A program made the translations under genes and the position numbers. Positions 61,335 to 64,000 of a DNA stretch of 64,000 nt are shown one piece after another. Origin of the DNA: Linum tenue (lineage: Eukaryota; Streptophyta; Magnoliopsida; Malpighiales; Linaceae); NCBI GenBank assembly GCA_946122785.1, contig CAMGYJ010000006.1, positions 44,722,066 through 44,786,065 on the forward strand, given 5' to 3'. Under the pieces are notes generated by a model. That model made no database searches. It worked only from the letters and a program-made list of their open reading frames with translations, and was not told the DNA's origin. The stretch's first letter is position 1, and each line of letters opens with the position of its first letter.

Positions 61335-62830
61335 ACACATACATAATGGAACACCCTCACACTTAAGCACGACATTGTCCTCAATGGAGGAAATATAAGG
61401 AGGGTAGAACGAGGTTACTGGATTTGGTGTGAAGGATGGTGGACGGAATAGGAGGACATGCAAGATTCATGAGAGCAACTCAATAACCGAAAAACTACAA
61501 GCTCACAAAGTTTGAGTTATTGAAGGGAAAATAAATACAAGCGATGGGTTGAGTTGCCTCCGGACAAGCGCTTTTTTTGACGTCATGAGCTAGATGGTTG
61601 CTCCTAAGTGTCGGTCCATCCCACAACCTCATTGAAGTTGAGGTTTTTTATAGTGATATAGATCTCAAATCCCGAGCAAGGGATGCTTCAAATGATGTAA
61701 ATGGCTCGTGGGCTTGATGAGAGCGAGACCTCTTCTTTTTCCTTCTTCTTTCTTTGCTTCACCTCACACAATGTAAGACATCATGAATTTACCACCATGA
61801 TAATTACCAAAAGCGATTAATAATGGTGTGGCCTTGACTTGACAAAGAGATGCCTCAAACGGGTCCTTCTCCAGAAGTGCATAGTGTTTGGGAGAAAAGT
61901 TTTGGTAGCGCTTGTAACTTGTAGAAATTTCATACACCCGGACCTCGTCCATTGATCGGACACAAATTGCCTCCTCAACCTCCCCTCTTTCTTCAAAAAA
62001 TTTTACACCGCTTAAGAACTATCAAGATCTTCCTCCTCTTGGATGCTTTGCTCCTCCTTAACCTCTTCTCTCACCTGCCCATCCGCGTCTTCAAGCACGA
62101 GTTGGAGGGCAAGTGTCCATGCAAGGTTCTCAATACGTTTTTCTTGATCCTCCATCATCATGGCTTTTTCTTCAAAGTTGGTCGTGTAGTGGTGAAAGGT
62201 GTGAAAGTCTTCAATGATACATTCTTGATCATCCTCACCACGAGAGCTCTCCAGGACGAGTTCCTCTTGCTCCTCAATGTCGTCATTGATCACCTCTTCA
62301 GCCTCCTCTTTCCCTTTAAATGCTAAGAATCAATCGTAAGCAAGCTGTGCACATGCTTGCTCAACAACCTCTCGTAGCCTCTCCAAGTTGTGGAGGGTCT
62401 CCTCCGATTCCCATAGAAGAGGTAGGTCTAGAGAGGTGGTGGGTGGAAGGACCACATTGGAGCAAACTCTTTCAAATTTATCCATAGCTAAGCTCCAATG
62501 GGCTCTTTGGTATCCAGTTGTGGGGTGTCACATGGTCTTGAAGAATGTCTCATGAAGGCCGCCATAGCTAACTAACTCTGATTTCTCATCGGGTTGTGGA
62601 AAAAAGTCTTCTTGGTATTGGGAAGCCTCTTGAAACCCCGAAGGTTATGTGTTCTTCATGGAACCCGAATCCTTGACTTTCACCTTCTTGGTTGTCCCAT
62701 GAAGCTTCGGGGTAACCTCATTCGGATGATGGTGGGTACCACCACATATTGGAGAAGCCATTTAGATTCCATGATTCAATCTACAAAATAAACACCTTTA
62801 AAAGCAAAGGTGCAACGAAAACAAAGCAAA
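61335..62830 (-). mobile_element. Second copy of the Athila/Tat-type gypsy element (internal part)
   Basis: Minus strand from about 62770 to 61335. 61898-62790 aligns with 56957-58060 (shared GTTTTGGTAGC.CTTGTAACTTG and CTTGATCATCCTCACC). The 3' side shows GAGGACAATGTCGTGCTTAAG followed by TGTGAGGGTG on the minus strand, and on + GAGTTGCCTCCGGACAAGCGC, both characteristic of the region after gag/pol in this lineage. No LTR adjoins. The coding frame is broken. Confidence 0.65.
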
Positions 62831-64000
62831 ATACCCAATGTTGTCAAAACCGAACCGAAATATGAGTCGACATAGTGAATGGTTCACACTTTCCTGGTTT
62901 AACCGGTATTTGACCGTTAAAACCGTTAATGAACCAGTGTCTAATAAACAAGAATATTACAAGTATCCTATAAATGTATAACAAAATTTAACAAAAGAAT
63001 AGTAAATTATTATCTTAATCAATCAATTTAATTAACCAAAATATAAAAGTAGCTAAGAAGTTAAGAACTCTAAATTTCCTAAAAGCTTACCCGGAGTGGA
63101 GGATAACAACTATAGGTGTCAAAACAGAACCCGACCTGAGTAACCCGCCCGTTTAATCCGACCCTCAACCCGCCCGCAACCCGAATTAACGAAAAGTCAA
63201 TGACCCATAACCCGCCCGACTCGTAACCTGATTGGCCTGCAAACTAATCAACCCACAACCCGATTAAACCCGAACCCAATTGACCCGCAACCCAATTGAA
63301 CCCAAACCCGGCTAACCCACAAACCCGATTGACCCGAACTCGACTAACCCGAGCCCTCCTGATTGATCTGAATAATTGCTATATTATATAATATATAGTC
63401 TTTCAATTTGAAATTTTTGGTTCTAAACCAAGGCAAAACCATTTTTTCACTTCTCTAAGTGATGTTCAAAATCTAAAATTTACTTGAAATGATGTATTTT
63501 TAATAAAATTACAAAAATTAAAACATGGAGTTCAGTTGAACATTAAGTTCATCTTGCAAATTACAATTATTATGTGCAATGTATTGAAAACTTGGAAGTT
63601 CACGATGTTCGCGCCCTGACCCCTCCAATTCGCGGTCGCGATCTTTGGCTTCCAGGCCGCAATCGTTAGCCTGAGTTCATGGTCTATGTTCCCGGTCGTG
63701 ATCTCCAGCTTCCAGGCCACGATCTTCAGCTTCCTGCCCCCTTGCTAGGGGTGGCTATACGGTCCGGTTAAATTGGACCAAATTGATCCGGTTCCAGTCC
63801 GGTCTTTTCGAGTATATAAGGACCAAAGATTGGATTGGATGCAGTCCGGTCTTGATTCGGTCCGGTCTTGACCCGGTCCGATCCTAATTTGATATTGATT
63901 TTAGGTGTTGGGGGTCTCTTATCAGGTCTTAATCCGGGTTTTTTTACCTCAAATCCAAGCCCGAATATGAGATTGGATTGTTTGCAATCCGGTCCCAGTC
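62831..64000. other. Intergenic DNA with hAT-like remnants
   Basis: 62840-62945 has AACCG/CGGTT words after TTGTCAAAACCGAACC. 63114-63360 is an array of AACCCG/GACCCG words starting TAGGTGTCAAAAC. From 63747, TAGGGGTGGCTATACGGTCCGG begins another hAT-like element with GGTCCGGT/ACCGGACC words, which runs out of the window. No gene. Confidence 0.5.

Overview
This window is nuclear DNA from a flowering plant, most likely a eudicot. The evidence is: spliced genes with GT-AG introns, a NAC transcription factor, a papain-type plant cysteine protease, cytosol-type tRNA genes, and a dense, nested load of plant transposable elements. I cannot name the species. Only three protein genes look intact: a single-exon cysteine protease (38771-39793, +), a four-exon NAC factor (43517-45244, -) and a twelve-exon cytosolic-type prolyl-tRNA synthetase (45874-49786, +). 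The last two are divergently transcribed from a shared 629-bp interval. Two tandem tRNA-Ser(AGA) genes lie at 13.1-13.4 kb.

Region by region. 0-9.2 kb: a probable gypsy LTR remnant, then a defective Sirevirus-like Ty1/copia element on the minus strand (2137-9197, 5-bp target duplication GTAAG) with gag, pol and an extra ORF between pol and the 3' LTR. 9.2-15.4 kb: a 5'-truncated LINE with an open 3' ORF, a very short poly-A insertion with a 15-bp duplication, an LTR-like piece, the tRNA pair and a second, decayed LINE. 16.2-22.2 kb: a hAT MITE and a Mutator-like element (MULE) split by a CACTA element that carries two exons resembling lysyl-tRNA synthetase. 22.35-31.58 kb: a 9.2-kb MULE with a broken MURA-type transposase on + and a spliced plant-mobile-domain (PMD) gene on -. 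An intron of the PMD gene contains a 413-bp tandem array, a (TA)n tract and a MITE. 31.6-38.1 kb: non-coding sequence, a copia LTR end with primer site, another MULE and two hAT-type elements. 38.7-49.8 kb: the gene-bearing part, with two hAT elements between the genes. 50.4-64 kb: three MULEs, a hAT-like element, a decayed LINE and two copies of an Athila/Tat-type gypsy element with a short gag-like ORF.

The most interesting structure is shared by three MULEs (22352-31581, 52319-53007, 53983-55193). Each has about 9-bp target duplications, and its terminal regions are arrays of short hairpins: a GC-bearing core word (AACCGC in two elements, CACCG in the third), a 10-15 base spacer, then the reverse complement of the word. 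The architecture is kept while spacers, and partly the word, differ between elements. Only the 9.2-kb member encodes proteins, so it is a candidate relative of whatever mobilised the other two. Exon boundaries, target duplications and element ends below were read by eye from the sequence; family names rest on motif recognition, not on database searches.
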